DNA from: Perkinsus olseni
Taxonomy: Eukaryota > Perkinsozoa > Perkinsida > Perkinsidae
Direction: 5' to 3'
Length of the DNA stretch: 64,000 nt
Assembly: GCA_013115135.1 (NCBI GenBank)
Contig: JABANP010000129.1
Coordinates: forward strand, 57,635 to 121,634
This document shows positions 1 to 12,403 of the stretch, piece by piece (position 1 is the first letter of the stretch; each line of letters opens with the position of its first letter). The position numbers and the translations under genes are program-made. The notes under the pieces were generated by a model. That model saw only the letters and a list, made by a program, of their open reading frames with translations, was not told the origin of the DNA and did not search any database.

Positions 1-75
1 GGAGACAAGCAGAGTCCTCCCCCCCAAATTGGGGCCCCAATAGCAAAGAATGAATGGATGAAGAAAAAAGTACTG

Positions 76-400
76 AGGCCGGCTTTAAGCAAGGCCGGAA
101 GACTTCGTCTTACCACCAATCAACAGTGAAGCGTTCACTGTGAACGTAACCAGCGCGCTGCAGCTCCCAGCTGTAGCGCGCTGGTAGCACACGAAGTCTG
201 TCCCTGGTAGCGCACGCGGTTGTCCCCGCTAGCAGTACAGTACTGCCAGTACTAGCAGCACCAGCCTAGTACTGTGCGCTGTCCTGAGGACAGTGTCCTT
301 ATCGAACCAGATGTGTTCGGACCATGAAACACATCATTCTGTTAGAATGATGCTTGCCATGAAGAGGTTCCGCGACGCAATACGAATTGCGGGTCGAGCG
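76..400. repeat. cluster of short perfect palindromes
   Basis: At least six short perfect inverted repeats lie within about 320 bp: CGTTCAC/GTGAACG at 133-147, CAGCGCGCT/AGCGCGCTG at about 151-184, GCAGTAC/GTACTGC at 232-246, CTGTCC/GGACAG at 279-293, and CATCATTCT/AGAATGATG at 332-352, plus overlapping weaker ones. No coding signal is visible here. They could be hairpins in RNA or remains of small inverted-repeat transposons. Confidence 0.7.
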
Positions 401-506
401 GAGCTGTATTCTGCGAAATCGGATCATTTCGAGCGTGCGTGTGTGCGTGCATACGAATAATTTCTCTCAACTGAAGGCGTACATAGAGCCGAGACGCACA
501 CCAGAT

Positions 507-3500
507 TCACTTCGTCTCAGCACCACAGGAACTTCGCAAAACTGTTCGACAAGTTTTCCTCGTGAGTGATGAGCGCAAGCGCTTCTGTGAGAGAACAAAG
601 AAGTCCTTCTGTCCTTCTTCTGGGATTCGAACCGGGGACCGTCCCGCGAGTTGACAGCTTCGCTGAGCGAGCTCCGGCACATCGTCACGAAGGCCCAGAA
701 CATCTTCTGAGTTTAACCCGTCGTAACCTTGTTCTTGAGCCATCACCTCGTTGTCACCTTCCTCGGGATCCCGGACGGCGTAAAAGTCAATGATCCTAGA
801 GAGATCCTTGCGGCCGATCACACAGTGCTGTGATAACACTGGAACAGTCCTATATCGGGATCCCGAATGTAGTTGGATCATCTTTGGATCACGATATGTG
901 ATAACTGGACTGTAGCACACAAATAACCAGCAGATCTCTCTCTAACCAGCACGGAACAGCTTGATGAGTTACAGATACTGAGTATCTGATACTGACGTCC
1001 GACGTGATGTGGCCGATAAATATCGATCGTTTGTCCATGTATGGCTCCCTAAACGACGGAACATCATGCTGTACATGGTACAATCACCACAAAGTACAAA
1101 GGACACCGGCTTTCACGCCAATCCTACACACTAGCGGTCTTCAAGAGCGATTCCAAGAGCAATGTGTATGATGAACGAAGCACTGTGTATGCGGACTCTG
1201 TGACAGTCTAACGGTTAGATTGAATCTAACCTTGAATCTAATAGATTCTAACCGTGTGATTCACACGGCCTCTCAGGATCAACACAAATCGAGTTTCGGT
1301 GAGATTACGGCGCGAAATAAAATTTTTATATTTCAAAGGCTCTTCCTCTCCCCAAAAAAAGACAGACCTTCCACCGTCTGTATTGTCCAGGAGTATTCTC
1401 CGGTCGACTCTGTCGTCCCACAACTCAATACCACAGAGCTGTCTTTCAGCAGATATATCATGGCACAGTTGAAGCACTCATTGTTTACTCTTTCTTTTAC
1501 TGACAGCTCCCGACCCTTTAACAGGACCAACTGAGCGGCAAAATGTCCCCAGCGCTTCGTGATAAATTTGGTAGCACTGACTGCCCTTACCGGCCGCGGG
1601 ATGGAGGATCCCTGAGATTACATCTGGTAGCAGTACACTGCAGTCCATCAAAGACAGTATCTAAAGCACAGGATCCAAATATCTGGCTGTGGCTGATTCG
1701 AGTTCGGATCGCGAGCTCACGAAAATGTCTTCGGTGATGGTCGGAGTGCGCTTCTCCTGGGCACCTCGGCCGACAATAGGCGGTGGAATCTCGCTGGGAT
1801 TGGCCGTCTGGGTAAGATCGGAGGCGAGCTCCTCGCAGTGCTTATACCTGGATATCCCGAAAGAGAAGGAATGCCATCCTTGGGAGAGCAGCGTAGCGCC
1901 CTTTTCTTCTGGAGGGTTCGCTCAGTAAGGACAGAGTTGAGTAACCATCATTCTCCCTGAAGCAGCCTACACTTCAATCGCTAACTTCCGTAAGGTATCT
2001 GGTGACTCTTGTTTCTTCATGTGTCCTTCAAGAGCGTTCAGCACATCGCCAACGCACACCTGATGGTTAGGAAATCCAAAGAAGAGCGAGAGAGACCGCG
2101 CGCGGTGTGATGTTATCGATACTTCATAGGACGACATTACCAGCTGCGAGTAGCGACGCGCATAGTCAAGATTGCTAAGATCTTGATGGTTGAAGACATA
2201 CTAGGCGAGGAGCCGGGGAGGTGCATTGATGCGTGAACTACCTTTGACGGTGAATCTTCTGAGGGAGGGAGAGCTGAGAAAAGGGTTCTACTACTCGAGG
2301 ACGCATAGTCGATCGCTCGGAGGAAGCGACTACAGATGAATGCAGAGTTGGCTGTCGAAAACAAGCCTCGCAACGATGAATTCACTGAGGTCGTAGTCGC
2401 CGCGTGTCCTATGTTTGTTGATATGCGATTTACCTCTGCCAGCCATGACTGCACCCCACTGCTCTCGAACAGTCTCCAGATTCTTCCGATACCTGCCGAA
2501 AAGCGAGAGCCCCGAGGATCGAACCTGGGACGGTTCCAGTGGAACCCCGAACAAGTGAGCGTGGACCAGAGCTGATCTACTACAATTCGGTCATAACCTC
2601 CGCAATACAGTTGAGAAGTACAAAGAGTCCACTAGAAGAGCCCTCTACCGGTAAAACCGGAGGAGAGTGCCTAGGAGCAGTGAAAGGAGTGGTATCAATC
2701 TGCACGCACGCAAAGGAGATACTTCACAACTCCCAGTGGACCGAAGTTCTCCAGCACCTTCTCACTCGAGACATACAGTCTTTCAGCTGAAGGAAACCGC
2801 AGGTGAATGATGGCGCGTCACAAGTTGACGACGCAATCGTGCCATCATCAGCCGATAAGGGCTACCTGTAGCGTCGTCTGCCACCGAAGATTGCAAGTGA
2901 CTTCCTGTCGTAGAGAGCCTCACTGACAAGAGCTCGCAGGCATTCTTCAAGGGTCCAACGAAGAGACCGCTTTCTTGAAGAGCTAGAATCTGAATATTCA
3001 GAATTGGGAGTGAGGTAGGTTGAGAACGGACAAGCGTCGGAGTCTAGGGAGCACAATAGCTATGGGATAGGAGCTTTATAGCCATGATGAGTGGCTTCGC
3101 CTTATGGCCTACGGAATCGAGGTCTGCTACTGAAAATACTTCGTGAGCCTACCACAGTCCACCCCCGTCATATATGACGAGGTTGACTATAGCCGAGAAA
3201 AGGGCAAACGAGAGGCTCACCATATCCCCTGCAGGAATGAGATGATGCTCTCTGAGTCCTCCCCTACGGAGAGCTGCTCGCAAAGTCGCAAGAAGGTGAC
3301 GCTGAAGGAGTGATCCTTGCAATGGACACGGTGGCGGCCGCCCCTCACATGGGTGGGCATTGCCTTCGAACTCGCGTATGGATGGCCGCTTCCACGACAC
3401 GCCAGTAGCCGTCTCGGATCCCTAGGGTGCCTGAGGACCCCAAAACCCATCATCATTTGCGGCTCTGATTTAATGCTACTCTGTTCACTATCATCCTCTC

Positions 3501-3543
3501 CCCGGCAATACGGTGCGAGAGCTCGGATGATTAATTCTGCCAC
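507..3543 (-). CDS. minus-strand exons of an unrecognised protein (partial model)
   Basis: Several minus-strand stretches read like coding exons but no domain is recognised. They include an acidic block at about 650-830 (RKDLSRIIDFYAVRDPEEGD, then NSEDVLGLRDDVPELAQRS), one at about 1685-1860 (CEELASDLTQTANPSEIPPP, then KRTPTITEDIFVSSRSELES), one at about 2870-2990 (SLRWTLEECLRALVSEALYD), and one at about 3220-3300 (FLRLCEQLSVGEDSESIISF). Frames change between blocks as expected for a gene with many short introns. Whether they belong to one gene is inference, and ends and junctions are not resolved. A tRNA-like B-box lies between blocks in two places (623-633 and near 2515). Confidence 0.35.
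970..1268. repeat. palindromes in a non-coding stretch
   Basis: Perfect short palindromes: CAGATAC/GTATCTG near 970, GGTTAGATT/AATCTAACC at 1213-1231, and CCGTGTGA/TCACACGG near 1252-1268. The second is followed by a further copy of AATCTAATAGATT, giving nested hairpins. No gene is seen in this stretch. Confidence 0.6.
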
Positions 3544-4618
3544 TACGTCTGTATGGTCCTAGATTCAACGTGGCCTTGCAATCTTGCAATTCCTCAACGC
3601 ACCTCTGTGATACCCTGGGATGCCTTTTGGCTGGGCATACATATTTCGCTGATGAGAGTGTGCCTGAGAGAAGCTGCTCTCGTCGCGTGCTACAGTATCC
3701 CACACTTCTCAGAGAAGTTGAGAGAGACACCAAGGCGTCACCGGGAAAGGCCTAATTCCCGATAATCAGACTGTACTGTTCTCCCGGAATACTAGTCGCA
3801 AAGTATCACTTCGAGGCCCAGTACTCAGGTAGGGTGGGCATCGCATTGTACATTGTCAGCCCATAGAGAGCATATTGGTACAAGGCACTTCCGTACAGTT
3901 TCAACTCGAATAGATTCCAGTCGTACAGCTACTTGTCGTACTGTGTCAATCCATACAGTGCCAACCTGGTTGACTCAAGCGGTACAGTGGCCACTATGTA
4001 GAGGTTCTTCCTATTCTGCACAATAATTGTCTTACATTCCAAGTTTGTTCTATGTCGTTTATAGCGTGCGCTAGAGCACATTACTCAGTTGTTATTGTTA
4101 TTTGAGCTCGCGTAAAGTCTACGACCTTCACTCGAGACGAGAGTTTTGGATTCGGTTTAATTTACTACACTACAACAGTTTTACTTCATACAGTTTCAAC
4201 TCACACACTCCGTCGGCTCTCGATATAGCTAGGCAATTTTTCTGCCCTATCTCGTTTCGAAATATGACAGAAAGATAACTCTCTACGGGTTATCTTAACT
4301 CGCAAACCGAGGCTTTAGCTATAGATAACGAACTTACTCGTTATGGTGGACCCGGGCTCCACTATAACCAAGTACTATAGATCTACTTTTGAGCTCGAAC
4401 TTTCGAACTTTTCTTTATAGATAACTCCGCGAGCAAACTCCAAAAGCATAAAGAGAAGTTTATTAGCATTTAAGAGGATATGCTACGAAGTTCGGATTGA
4501 TACAATTCCGGACTCCACTTATTCTACGCGCGCGCGGAATCGCTTCGAACATTTTCAATACACATACACATCAGCCGGGCGCCCTTTACGTTAACAACCT
4601 CCATCGTTGGGCTGACCC

Positions 4619-4725
4619 GTCAACGTTCAGGATACACCGGCTTCAGTTTGTTTTCTTTTTCCCCGGGGCTGTGCCGTCAACGTTCAGGATACACCGGCTT
4701 TAGTTTGTTTTCTCTTCCCCATGGC
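4619..4725. repeat. 57-bp direct repeat, two copies
   Basis: Two adjacent copies of a unit beginning GTCAACGTTCAGGATACACC start at 4619 and 4676. They differ at only a few positions and share the tail AGTTTGTTTTCT. The surrounding 3.8-4.6 kb is AT-rich, contains scattered TACAGTTTCAACTC-like repeats (about 3894 and 4187), and shows no convincing exon. Confidence 0.75.
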
Positions 4726-4885
4726 TCAAACTGATGTGTATCCGGCCCGAGATCAGCTCTCAGCCCGATGTTGTGGCGTGTTGCCAAAATATCACGTCGT
4801 AAAACTTCAGATCGTACAGCGGGAATTCGTACCGCACGAACTGGTGATAGGTGATAGTCTAGAAACTAGGACTTCAGCGGAAAGC

Positions 4886-5300
4886 TCACAGTTCAGTGAT
4901 TTCTATCTCCTCGTTCTCCAGTATAACGCTTTGGAGGGTCTTATCGCCTTGAATACCTGCATGGAACTCGATTTCTCCCATCAAGCCGTCCGCTTGGTTG
5001 TAGTTGCTGAGCGCCTACTTCTCTTGAGGCAATTCAGGCAGGCAGCGGCTATCGGGTAGGGGATAACCATGCTGAGGGGGGACACCCTCAGTAGACGGCG
5101 GAGGAGATGCACGGCTGGCGGAAGGGAGAGCACATCTTCCGGCACGAAGGGGTACGCGAGGGTCGAGCTGAGGACGACCAGGCATCCCACCGAGCTATGC
5201 GCCCTAGCTTCTCACCGGAGCATCGTGTACAGCCTCAGCTCCGCTTCCTCGAGGCAGGCGGAATGCGCCAGAGTGAAGTCAATGATAGAGTCGTGGAACT
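4886..5300 (-). CDS. 3' exons of an unrecognised protein
   Basis: Three terminal exons fit in frame. The first ends at 5216 (CLEEAELRLYTMLR) before a 48-nt GT-AG intron at 5168-5215. The second is 5086-5167 (82 nt, STLAYPFVPEDVLSLPPAVH) and is followed by a 71-nt intron at 5015-5085. The last is 4886-5014 (43 codons including stop, ending EEIEITEL). Codon phase is preserved at both junctions, which is the main evidence. Upstream exons probably continue beyond 5300, where the frame runs on through PKFHDSIIDFTLAHSA. The sequence is not recognised and no domain can be named. Confidence 0.6.
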
Positions 5301-5450
5301 TTGGGATCTGCCATGGAGTCCTTACCACGATTTTGACAATGATTGTGGGAATATTGATGGAATGGTTATGATTATGGTAATTGTGATCAGTAATATTGGA
5401 AAGTCGTAATACAAATTACCTCGTTCTGAAAGAATGATCTTATGACAATG

Positions 5451-6517
5451 TCATTCTTTTGAGTCTCTGTTCGATAAGATTCTTGTGAGACTGTCAAGAC
5501 GACACGGACTCACTGGATTCTGCACCGGAGCCCCATTCAGCATTGGGAGATCTGCTACTATCTGCAGGAGAAGCTCCTCGAGATTACGGACGTTCATCGG
5601 TGGGAGCGACTCCCACATGTAACTGAGATGAGTGACAAACTTCGTTGACCGCCCGACCCCTGCAGACAGTAGAACAACGTGTAGGCCACCGTAGACGCGT
5701 ACCGGTAATGGAGGACCCTCAGGTAGGATGGGCACAGCCAGGGAGTCGCCCTAGGGTCTACTTGGATGAGCTCTGACTCCCATAGTTGACTTGTGAAGTC
5801 CTCTGAAGACAGCTAAGGGTTACTGGCCGACAGGAGGCCCCTTCGTACTGCTGTCGTAGTGCCGGAGGAGTAGCTCGCCCGATTGTAATTGAACGAGCCT
5901 CCCCTTCTTGTAGCTCTGCAGCTGAGGACACAGTGACGACTCTCATCTCGCTTTCGACCGCCCGTCGTGATGATTCACTGACTCGTTCTGAGTCTTGCTC
6001 AGTGACAAGTACAACTACTATTCGAAAGAGAGGCATCGCAGCTGACACGAGGCCAGAATCTGGCGGCCAGATTGTTTGGTCTGGATCATGGACACAACAT
6101 TAATGCTAACTTTTTTGTTGAACGCCTCAGCACACAACCCTTGTCTTGCACAATGACACGTCCTTCAAAACGGGAGCGAGTGCGAGAACCCCGGAAAAAC
6201 TCGAAACAATGAGGATCGTGAGCTACCTGTCGTTCGTCGCCACCCTGCTTATCCACTCCGCTCTGCCAGCATCGATATTAGTCGAGGTGTCCTGATGGAT
6301 GGGCGGGGGCGAACATTATCAGCGTCTTTCCGAGGGCCCCGTCGAAGAAGCATACACTGGCCATTTTGTGAGCGAAGACTTTGAAGTCCTCCAGGATCCT
6401 TCCGTGCCTAGCTCCCTCATCTCCAAATGCAGCGATCAACTTGGAAAAATCATCCATCAGAGATTTCACCTGAATACCTTGGAGTGACAAACCACTCATG
6501 TTAACAAGTGTCACCAA
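5451..6517 (-). CDS. exons of an unrecognised protein, perhaps the 5' part of the neighbouring gene
   Basis: Three minus-strand blocks have protein-like composition: 6278-6517 (SLMDDFSKLIAAFGDEGARH then RILEDFKVFAHKMASVCFFD), 5758-6048 (RIVVVLVTEQDSERVSESSR) and 5451-5735 (HLSYMWESLPPMNVRNLEEL). They lie directly upstream of the exons at 4886-5216 on the same strand and may form one gene with them, but the joining introns were not resolved. Some of the 5758-6048 frame may be chance. Confidence 0.35.
6209..6295 (+). CDS. short signal-peptide exon or small secreted peptide
   Basis: A 28-codon frame begins at an ATG in a favourable A-rich context and encodes a basic start followed by a hydrophobic core and small residues (MRIVSYLSFVATLLIHSALP), the layout of a cleavable signal peptide. 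A GT (GTGTCC) shortly before the stop could be a splice donor, making this the first exon of a longer secreted protein. No continuing exon was identified. It lies opposite the end of minus-strand exons, so it may also be chance. Confidence 0.3.
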   Translation: MRIVSYLSFVATLLIHSALPASILVEVS

Positions 6518-6839
6518 TTAACTGGGGTTGGAACCGAGTAAGCTCGTAATGATGAAAAAAATTCTAAACAGATTCGGCGACATGCAATCATGGAAGCATA
6601 ATTCAAAAGCATTTTTTCTGTTCTCTTCCCGAGATCGAACATCATCAGGAGAGGCAGCCCTGAGACGCTGCGCAGTGTACTCCTGGTTCGCTGATGCTCG
6701 CGCGCATATAACAATATTAATCACTGAGGTGACATTTCACAGCAGTAGCTCGCTAAAGTACTGATGTCATTCCGTTCCCACTAGCCGGAATGAGAATCGC
6801 CTCCGATCGACAGACGTCTTTCTAGCGTGCAGATGAGTT

Positions 6840-7405
6840 TCGACCGGCAATCGATATTAGACGGACTGCCACCACGGCTACCTTGTCGACATCCTGGCTA
6901 TTTGGCGCCAGCTGAGCTAACTCCAACTTAAGCTCCTCTATATTCTGCCTCAGCGAAGCCTTCTCTTGCTCCACCCTGATGAGGACAAGAGAAATACTAG
7001 GACTCGCAGGCCGGTGAAGTCATGGAGTTCTCTGACACAAAAGACTGGGAGCTCAGCAGTTACGGAGAGACCGGCGCGAGCTCTACAGCTCAAGCTTCCG
7101 CTCCACCGCCGCTCTCTCCTTGCCCACAATAGCGAGAAGTCCCTACGGTGCGCCTCCTTCATCGTCTGAGACAAATGTAGCGATGGAAGTGCTACTCGAC
7201 ATGTGCATGAAGATGCCTCCATCGCCACGACGAACTGAGTGTATATTGTTGAGTGTTTGAACAGTGAGATCGATCGATCGCCCAATGAGAGCAGCGCTGG
7301 AGAATAAGGATGGCGCCGGGAAGGTGGATGCTGTTTGCAACCCGACCTGCATGGCTCCCCGAAGCTCATCGATCTCTTCCGCACAGTCACCGAGCTCCTT
7401 TTAAT
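6840..7405 (-). CDS. exons of an unrecognised coiled-coil protein
   Basis: A block at about 7143-7400 reads ELGDCAEEIDELRGAMQVGL and continues open through SIDLTVQTLNNIHSVRRGDG. A second block at about 6870-6980 reads VEQEKASLRQNIEELKLELA, with the heptad spacing of a coiled coil, then QLAPNSQDVDKVAVVAVRLI. Between them lies an intron-like stretch with an AG-terminated pyrimidine tract. No family is recognised. Confidence 0.4.
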
Positions 7406-8259
7406 AGTTATATTTCGATCACTGATTGCCCTGCAGTAACACCATCAAACAAAGCCTCAGAGCCGTTTGTGTTATCGAAACCATTACCAGTCAGAATTCA
7501 ACAGAATCCCCTTGACAACAATTTCCAATGCAGATGCCGCTTGAGGTGATATCATCCCTGAAAAGACACGACCGAGAAACCGACAGTCCGTAACCGACTA
7601 GCTCTTCTCACCGAGTGGACGAATAAGAGCTCTCAGCTCTCTAAGGTGAGCCTCTACTCCGAAGCCTTCGTCAGTATTATCGCGCGGGGTGGTTTCCGAT
7701 ACCTCCTCACGCCGTTTCCGAGCTAGAATGCTGTCACTGAGTCTTCGACTAGTCGACTCCATAATTGCCTGTATGCACTTTCATGCCAACTCCCGACTTT
7801 GGAAGGGCTTTACCTCGGAGCAACTTCGAAGGTCTTCGACGAGACTGTGGATATCATAGTCGTCGCGATGAAAACCTGAAAGAACATCCGCGAGATTTTC
7901 AACAGTTTAGACGGGCTCGCAACAATGCTCACCCGATCGGAGTTTCTCTTGTGAAGAAAGTGGTGACCTGGATGTATGATACCTAGGAGGGGGAAGGCTT
8001 CTGTTCGGATGGAAACTATATTTGGAGGTCCAGGTTCGACAAATTACAATGCCGGATATATTTCAGGACAGGCAGCTTCACTATCTCGTTGAACTAGCGC
8101 GATAACAACCAAACACTGTCTGGCAGACGGGGTCCATGCAAGGACGGATGAGATGGAAAAGGATAAAAAGGTGACGATAAGAGATGATGGGTGCGCTCTA
8201 CTCTAGCGATGACACACCTTGGACCAATCGTGTGTGTAGCAATATTGATACCTACACGG

Positions 8260-8408
8260 TGCACTAGGTGCTGTTGCAGAACACAGCATAAGTAGATCGG
8301 GCTCATAGTGAACGAGATAGAGCAGATAGAAAGTGGAGTCGTCGAGAGAATGGGAGCTGATAATGCGAAGCTAGTATGAGCAGAGCTCCATTGTGTTATG
8401 TAGACAGT
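8260..8408. repeat. dispersed repeat, copy A
   Basis: About 150 bp starting TGCACTAGGTGCTGTTGCAG and ending ATTGTGTTATGTAGACAG recur in the same orientation at 28337-28469 with a ~16-bp length difference and few substitutions. No terminal inverted repeats or target-site duplication were seen. Copy B lies within the second GH20 gene, so the element can sit in introns. Confidence 0.8.
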
Positions 8409-9025
8409 ACATGGGCGACCAAGGATGATCTTACGGGTCAATTGCATTCGGCCTTCTATTTGCTTCATCGTGCGGCCGGGAGAATGTGATGAAGTGCGGT
8501 ACCTGTTGATCACAACTGCCACAAGAGCTCAAGGGTGTCCCTTGAAGCACTGCATTGCGTGCTGCGTGCCACAAAAGGAAATTGCCTGCATCCCGTGATA
8601 CCTCCGGGGTCATATCGAACACGGCCGTGTGTTGGCCAGTCTTCAATTTTCGTGATGTCACCATTGCCGATCCATCGCCTGAGATTTGGGCAATTCTAAT
8701 GGATCGTGATCAACAATGTTCATCAACTCGGTTTAAAACTAAATTCTTAATGTTATATTCAGTAGTTGGAAATTCCAACTTGGAATGCACAACCGTGACT
8801 TTAATATTTTTTCCACCAGGGAATATTATCATTAGTCACGTTTGTGAGAACAGTCAAGAGAACACGTCGTTTTCTGCTGGAATGTAACATTCCATTGCGA
8901 ACATTCAATGTTCGCATCCCCCTTTCTCACAATAACTCGATCAACAGAACGATTCGAGCTTCACAGTGTCCAATGGAGTCTCAACCGTATCCGTGAAGTG
9001 AATTGTGATTGTCACTAGTGTTTGT

Positions 9026-9141
9026 GCAGAGTGAACGTCACGTCGAAGATCCGTGCGCTGTGCCGACTTTCCCGGGCAGAGTGGACGTCCTGTCGAAGAT
9101 CCGTACGCTGTGTCGACTTTCCCGGGCAGAGTGGACGTCAA
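9026..9141. repeat. 50-bp tandem repeat, 2.3 copies
   Basis: Units starting GCAGAGTGNACGTC begin at 9026, 9076 and 9126, so the period is exactly 50 bp. The first two units share TCGAAGATCCGT and GACTTTCCCGG. The array ends at the 3' end of the adjacent minus-strand reading frame. Confidence 0.85.
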
Positions 9142-9142
9142 C

Positions 9143-9440
9143 TCAGGGATAACATTCTCCCTCTGCTACCCCGGGTAGCTTACAAGTAGTGAAGGGCTTA
9201 GCTGCGGTCACTTTAAAAGCGACCTGATTGCACTTCCTTCGAGAAGTCCCATAGGGGTAGTTCTTCAGCGTAACCTCAATCTTCTCTCCCTGCTGTTCCG
9301 CCGACACAGGAAATCTGACAAGCCGAGCGTGGACATGAACATCGTCATTCGCCCTGTAGAACGCAGTGTCTGATAGACTGTTGAGTGTCCTATAGCAACC
9401 CTCGGGCTCCGAGGGACCATCTGATACCATTGATCTTGTA
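9143..9440 (-). CDS. exon of an unrecognised protein, possibly extracellular
   Basis: The frame reads SDGPSEPEGCYRTLNSLSDT, then VHVHARLVRFPVSAEQQGEK and KIEVTLKNYPYGTSRRKCNQ, ending PGVAEGECYP and a stop. Four cysteines and alternating polar and beta-type segments suggest an extracellular beta domain, but no family is recognised. A CTTGCAG acceptor lies just upstream of the frame at about 9440, consistent with an internal-to-terminal exon. The 50-bp tandem repeat starts right after the stop. Confidence 0.4.
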
Positions 9441-9689
9441 TCTGCAAGTGAGAACGGGTCGGGCCTGATCTACAGTTCTGTCCAATGCGGGAAGCTGTAT
9501 GAAAAACAAGGAGAATTACTTTCTTTAGTGCAATATTTATGAAATAAGTTGAGCTAAGTTTTGGTCTTGCTTATATGATTAATTAATATTGGGTACTGTA
9601 GTATATAGTGAGATCCAGTCTAGGGTTATGTTAATCAAGAAATCTTAGCAAGCATTGAACGCCCAACCCTGTAAGTCATTCATGTAGGC

Positions 9690-10641
9690 TGTACGAATGA
9701 CTGATATGGTTGAAGGCTTTAAGATACAGCCCAACCAGAGTAACGCCTGTCAAATCATAGCTACCGAACAGCTGCTCCTGCAAGTGCTTTTCATTCTCGA
9801 CTCTTTCCAGCATCTCGTGGTGCTACTCGAAACGGACATTGCTGCCCGTCGAGGATTGTGGTTTCAATGTCAATTCAAGTGAAGGGTCGCTGAAGGCCAT
9901 GCAGGTCTCCAGAAGTACGGTAGGTGGAGGTTGGTTTCATGCCAGCTCCCCATCTACATCCATGTTGTTACTGTTATAAGTCAGGTCCAGTTCAGTCCTT
10001 ATGTCATCGTTCAAGGAATCTAGAGAGGCTATACAAGCATCGTGAATGAGCTGAGACTTCTTTTCCGACCAGCCGTACCCGAGGCCAGGACCTGCACATA
10101 GTCATCTAGAGACCGTGCACATTCATGAGTGGTGAGCCATCACTGAGATTATCATTAATCCTTGCACATGCGGATGCACATTCCACAACGACATTCTTAT
10201 TTCTGATGGCGATAGAAGAACAGGACACTGACAACCACACCAGGGTGCTTTCGACGACAATGAGGAGAAGAAGAATCGACGAATGTGCGTCTTGCCATGC
10301 AAAAACTAATCCCATTTTTCATGCAGACCGCGTGCTAAACAAGATGAATCGCATATTCTTGACACGATTCCCTGACACGCGCTGCGCGTAACTCGTAGGT
10401 GGGTGATCATGCAAGCGAACGACTTCTCCAACGCACTTGTGGTTATCTTATCCCATTTAGCCTTGAGCTCCTCTACTTGCCTGGCTAGCTCCGTGCTCTC
10501 TTGCTCAGACAAACCAGCCGAGTTCCCTGTGAGTGGCTCACTACTCCACAAGGCGGAGCTGCTACCTTCCAGTGAATTTTCTCCTTTCGGGCCGCCGCTT
10601 CGTGGAATAGGCCTTTCCGCCGCTAGAGTGAGAAGCGGCAT
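9690..10641 (-). CDS. exons of an unrecognised coiled-coil protein
   Basis: Three minus-strand blocks look coding: about 10400-10560 (SEQESTELARQVEELKAKWD, a likely coiled coil), about 9930-10050 (SQLIHDACIASLDSLNDDIR, then TELDLTYNSNNMDVDGELA), and about 9700-9890 (EMLERVENEKHLQEQLFGSY, again heptad-like). Frame changes between blocks imply introns. Similar Glu/Lys-rich heptads occur in the exons at 6.8-7.4 kb, so the two regions could belong to one long gene, but this is not shown. Confidence 0.4.
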
Positions 10642-11103
10642 AATTTCGCTCCTGAATTCTCAAGCTGTGCATACCGGTAGCAGTTAAAGTCAGTAACGTG
10701 TCTGCTTTCCTCAGCAGAGCTGTGTCGAGTTGAAAGGGGGCGACTCTACGGCGGGGTTACAGACTCGGGAAGAGAAATTTCATCGCGCAGGATAATTATT
10801 GAAAGATTAGTGTTGATACACGGAAAGAAATATGACCGATAGTTAAGGACGATTGGAGCTAGTGGAATTACTTCTGGTCTCCTGAAGGCTGAGCGGGCAG
10901 GCTGGTTTTCATGGGGCTCGACACGAAATAAAGATACTGCAATATAGTATGAGAGAGGGGAAGAGAGCTCAATCATGAGGGAGTGAAAAGGAGTTAGCTA
11001 CATCTGAGCTACCGCCAGAGCTCCAACCTCAAACCTCAGCGCGCTAAGCGGCTAGGGGAAGGACGCACGCTGAAGAAGGTTGGAGCTCTTATCGCTTTTC
11101 ATC

Positions 11104-11158
11104 CAGGCACGCTCCTAAGATGCGTTGGGGACCCCAACGCATCTTAGGAGCGTGCCTG
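11104..11158. repeat. perfect 27-bp inverted repeat
   Basis: Arms 11104-11130 and 11132-11158 are perfect reverse complements separated by a single base, with the centre GTTGGGGACCCCAAC. As DNA it could extrude a cruciform. No gene is seen around it (10.75-12.3 kb contains no convincing exon). Confidence 0.95.
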
Positions 11159-12403
11159 AGGTTCAAGCATCGAGGCGTGTACGAGTTTCCGCAGTACGAA
11201 AATCAGCGTTCCTAGGTTCTAGCAAGCTTGGCCGTATAATCCCGCTTTGCCAATTGGACGTTAATTGAGTTTTTAGCTTGCTGGTGAGCGAACTGCCAAC
11301 GCAAGAGTTGAAATAATTACCATTAATCAGACTCGTGACAGCCGGCTGTTGAGTGCATGTGAACAATCCCCCTTATTCAGTTAAAACAAGATAGAATTGG
11401 TTAGCCTGATCCTAACTTGTAGATTACAATTACAGTAGTAGCGCGAGGCTAGATATATCAGCGTAAGACAAGGGGGAGCGACTCCATAGGGACAGCAATC
11501 ACACAACGATCTTCACAATTCGACTAGAGCGAAAAGGGGTAATATAAGATTGCTCACAGGGCGTTGAGGGGTGGGGCGGATAAAACTGGAACGGTGTACC
11601 GGACGGCGCGACCCGCGTGCCTCCGCAGGGACGCAGGCGTCTCACCCGAACGGAAATAAGCCCAACCAGTTCAAGCGCTCGTGTACAGAGACAGACTCTA
11701 ACACTAGCGCTAGCTGTGCAGCTGATGTCACACTGCTGCACCTTCGTGTCGGATGTCCCACACGGCTGGCAGCCAGCCGCTCGCTTCACTGACGCTATGT
11801 GACTCGGTCCGATCGCAGGTTTCCGCCGGCCGTCGGTGCTTGCAATGACTGTAAGCCCACACGGCGTCGTGAATTGGGCGTGGTCAGTGCCTTGAGCAGC
11901 GAGGTTCGAGCGGTGGCGCTATAGCGCACCGAAGACCGTGACGCTGTGGCAAAGCGTCATAGCGTCACTATGACGCTATGGCACCGACATACTATCGACC
12001 TGCGTGCGGACGTATTCTGAATGACAGGTTAGGTTTCTCGAGGATGATACCGTGGATTTCTCTAAGTGGATGTGACCCCAAACTAAAGTGCTGCAACTGC
12101 CGCCACTGGCAATCGGGACTTCCGATAGTACAACAGTTCCTGCCAGGGAATGCGAAACAACGGCTGGTGACGTACGCGGCGATTCGGTTAGCTCGAGAAA
12201 AGTCGCTCGCCCCCGAGATATAAATTCGATCGATCATCCGCATCATGCCTACTCATTGCTCGTCTCCGTTATTTTCCTGCAGCCTTCACTGTCCTCTCAG
12301 GTAGGAAGATCGGATAATACTTCATTGGTCCAATGAAGTACCCAGGAAGGTTCATGCTTCGCAGTAGTCACTGCATTAGCTCCTCTGAGGACTCCTGATC
12401 TCA

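Noticed and set aside
4721..5371. Plus-strand ORFs of 100-112 codons
   Set aside because: They overlap minus-strand exons whose splice phases are exact (4886-5216), so they are shadows.
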